A stretch of 64,000 nt of DNA, taken from Larkinella sp. C7 (GTDB lineage: Bacteria; Bacteroidota; Bacteroidia; Cytophagales; Spirosomataceae). The notes under the pieces were generated by a model. The model did no database searches and was not told where the DNA came from. It saw only the letters and a list, made by a program, of their open reading frames with translations. The stretch covers positions 1 to 64,000 of the forward strand of contig NZ_VBSL01000007.1 in assembly GCF_006149005.1 (NCBI RefSeq). Reading direction: 5' to 3'. Within the stretch, counting starts at the first letter, position 1. Every line of letters starts with the position of its first letter. A program made the translations under genes and the position numbers. Shown here in pieces: positions 63,601-64,000 of the stretch.

Positions 63601-63706
63601 TTTGCTCGCCAACCACCTTGCCCGTAATCAGACTCTGGGCAAAAGTGGTCAGTGTAAGGCAAACCAATACCAGGGTTGTTTGCAGACACCGTATAGAATG
63701 ATTCAT
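60647..63706 (-). CDS. SusC/RagA TonB-linked outer-membrane protein (second)
   Basis: 1019 residues. Signal peptide MNHSIRCLQTTLVLVCLTLTTFAQS, a carboxypeptidase-regulatory-like domain (LITGKVVGEQNDGIPGATITIKGTTRGTT...), the TonB-plug start (LEEVVVVGYGTVKKSDLTGSVSTI), plug with ANSINSGSEPLYVIDGFPMYP and a barrel ending FTVGVNLGL. Unlike the first SusC it has no STN domain, so it is not expected to signal to an anti-sigma factor; its control must be different. Partner SusD lies downstream. Confidence 0.95.
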   Translation of the reverse strand: MNHSIRCLQTTLVLVCLTLTTFAQSLITGKVVGEQNDGIPGATITIKGTTRGTTTDASGGFQLNASPNETLVFSYVGYVTQEAVVGNRTSLTIKMLTDTRSLEEVVVVGYGTVKKSDLTGSVSTIKADAIKEMPVVSVDQAIQSRAPGVQVTQSSAAPGGGISIRVRGANSINSGSEPLYVIDGFPMYPDNGAMGTAGNRQSSNAMATINPNEIESIEILKDASATSIYGSRGSNGVVLITTKRGKEGQSRVDYEGSYSFQQIARPIEVLNGSDYARYLNILERSQGGSPRFTDAQISQIGEGTNWLNAITQTGALSNHQLSFTGGNKAMRYAFVANYLDNKGIVKNTFFKRYGFRLNLDNDFLNGRATLSNSWSYNRTGSSNVATDRGGPGGIIITALGLDPTVAVYDQNGNYNYPSYDQRFNINPLAEAVEGYDRDNINRLFGTTALTVNIIEGLKFRTSLGADVVNATRNTFYNNYTFTGRQYGRQLERANRNVSSILNENILSYNKQIRPGHNLDVTLGYTYQQESNLFNSASTRGLPSDDPESVNMQNGSKPQIPNSGRQDWTLQSLLGRVNYNLKDRYLFTVTFRRDGSSRFGPSNKWATFPSAAVGWRLVNEDFFQNSALKNVFDDVKIRASYGLTGNSQIPVYRSLGGLSTYNYVFGGGLAAGYGPNRIANPNLKWESTAMLNLGLDLALLNNRLSMTFDVFSNKTTDLLLDVSIPQSTGFSTIMLNSGALTNKGIEFSTNYKIFNNAAFKWDVSGNISVLRNEITDLGQSTPFFANSTSGHLGVFGSWVEAGNPIGVWKGYKYVGLFQTDDEAQTFAARAGYPKYEDVNGDGKYTADDYVVMGNPNPKFTWGLNSSVKFKNFDLSIFFRGVHGNDVRNLQQSEMGDGVQKINQIGDILTDSWTPTNTGASRPVIDGRRDFISFRRSSFFIQDGSFVRLQNLALGYNLPLHTKYIRSARIYASGQNLFLITKYKGFDPEVNNQGQNNLNRGDDYDAYPRARMFTVGVNLGL

Positions 63707-63811
63707 ACGTAAGAAAGGATTAAGGGTTTAGTTGATTAGTCAGAATCAGCCGATTGAATTGATGGTAGGCACAATAAAATCCAAATGATTATTTGCTAAA
63801 TTCCATAACTA

Positions 63812-63820
63812 CAAAGATTA
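63812..63820 (-). promoter_or_regulatory. Candidate -7 element of the second susCD pair
   Basis: On the minus strand taatctttg resembles TAnnTTTG with one extra base between TA and TTTG, about 106 bp upstream of SusC, in an AT-rich 174-bp gap. A weak candidate. Confidence 0.3.
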
Positions 63821-63880
63821 GAGCCTTCAGCTCCTAAATCAATAGAGAGAATTTCGATTAAGATGGATAATCTTATGAAA

Positions 63881-64000
63881 TCAATGTGCGATGAAGGTAT
63901 CTTCCAGTTCTTCCAGCGTTTTTCCTTTCGTTTCGCGCACATTCCGGCGGACAAACCAGAATCCGACGAGGCAGATTACCGCGTAAAGCCCGAAAGGTCC
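63881..64000 (-). CDS. MFS sugar porter, C-terminal end
   Basis: Only the last 39 residues are in the window. The sequence GPFGLYAVICLVGFWFVRRN covers the end of the last membrane helix and is followed by VRETKGKTLEELE, the PETKGKTLEE motif that closes sugar-porter members of the major facilitator superfamily (xylose, galactose, glucose:H+ symporters). The stop codon is at 63881-63883. It is upstream of the second susC on the same strand and would move the imported sugar across the inner membrane. Which sugar is unknown. Confidence 0.85.
   Translation of the reverse strand, partial: GPFGLYAVICLVGFWFVRRNVRETKGKTLEELEDTFIAH

Overview
The window is chromosomal DNA of a Bacteroidota bacterium, most likely order Cytophagales and family Spirosomataceae (Spirosoma/Larkinella-like). 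Signs of this are two SusC/SusD outer-membrane uptake pairs, an ECF sigma/FecR regulator pair of the Bacteroidota type, a large protein with a type IX secretion (CHU_C) tail, several TAnnTTTG promoter elements in place of the enterobacterial -10 box, and Bacteroidota family proteins (DUF4292, DUF4421, DUF349, DUF2795, an animal-type GT3 glycogen synthase). The genus is an inference. Most of the window is ordinary, tightly packed chromosome. I see no phage, integrase, transposase, CRISPR array, rRNA or tRNA.

Layout. 0-9 kb: an Rpn-like gene fragment at the left edge, dihydrolipoyl dehydrogenase, a secreted protein of four internal repeats, a small conserved protein, a 968-residue T9SS cargo protein, then Dps and a GAPDH-family enzyme on the minus strand. 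9-18 kb: a regulated uptake locus of ECF sigma factor, FecR anti-sigma factor, STN-containing SusC, SusD, a DUF1080 (3-keto-disaccharide hydrolase type) protein and a Tat-exported Gfo/Idh/MocA oxidoreductase. This fits uptake and periplasmic breakdown of oxidised (3-keto) glycosides. 18-32 kb: DUF2520 protein, AGE-family sugar epimerase, KdsC-like phosphatase, class IV aminotransferase, EttA-like ABC-F, DUF349 protein, GT3 glycogen synthase, PurU, AsmA-like protein and DUF4421 protein. 32-41 kb: SSS transporter, CutC, DUF2795 protein, CrtZ, an AlbA_2-domain protein, and a TPR / DUF4292 lipoprotein / EnvC-like envelope cluster. 41-50.6 kb: PanB, RluA-family synthase, a 52-residue membrane peptide, MutL, two tandem rhomboid proteases, Dxs and aspartate kinase. 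50.6-64 kb, minus strand: DUF1501 protein and a cytochrome-containing DUF1549/DUF1553 protein, a pair of gene remnants left by one deletion, a VCBS/ASPIC lipoprotein, a second SusD/SusC pair, and the end of an MFS sugar transporter. This right-hand block looks like a second glycan or sugar uptake region.

The most unusual structure is between genes. Six junctions carry inverted repeats, four of them long and two perfect (40 bp and 35 bp), whose arms are built from degenerate short words repeated in register every 7 nt (7.15, 25.34 and 36.62 kb) or every 9-10 nt (20.57, 22.13 and 34.00 kb). Three fill the gaps between convergent genes. They differ in sequence but share this architecture, which ordinary intrinsic terminators also present in the window (1.8, 3.7, 18.2, 21.2, 35.25, 47.0 and 59.0 kb) do not have. 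Other points of note are a MutL whose C-terminal endonuclease motif is degenerate, an EnvC-type protein without the usual M23 metal ligand, a reciprocal truncation of a divergent SDR/HxlR pair, and two identical 13-bp palindromes without an adjacent regulator.
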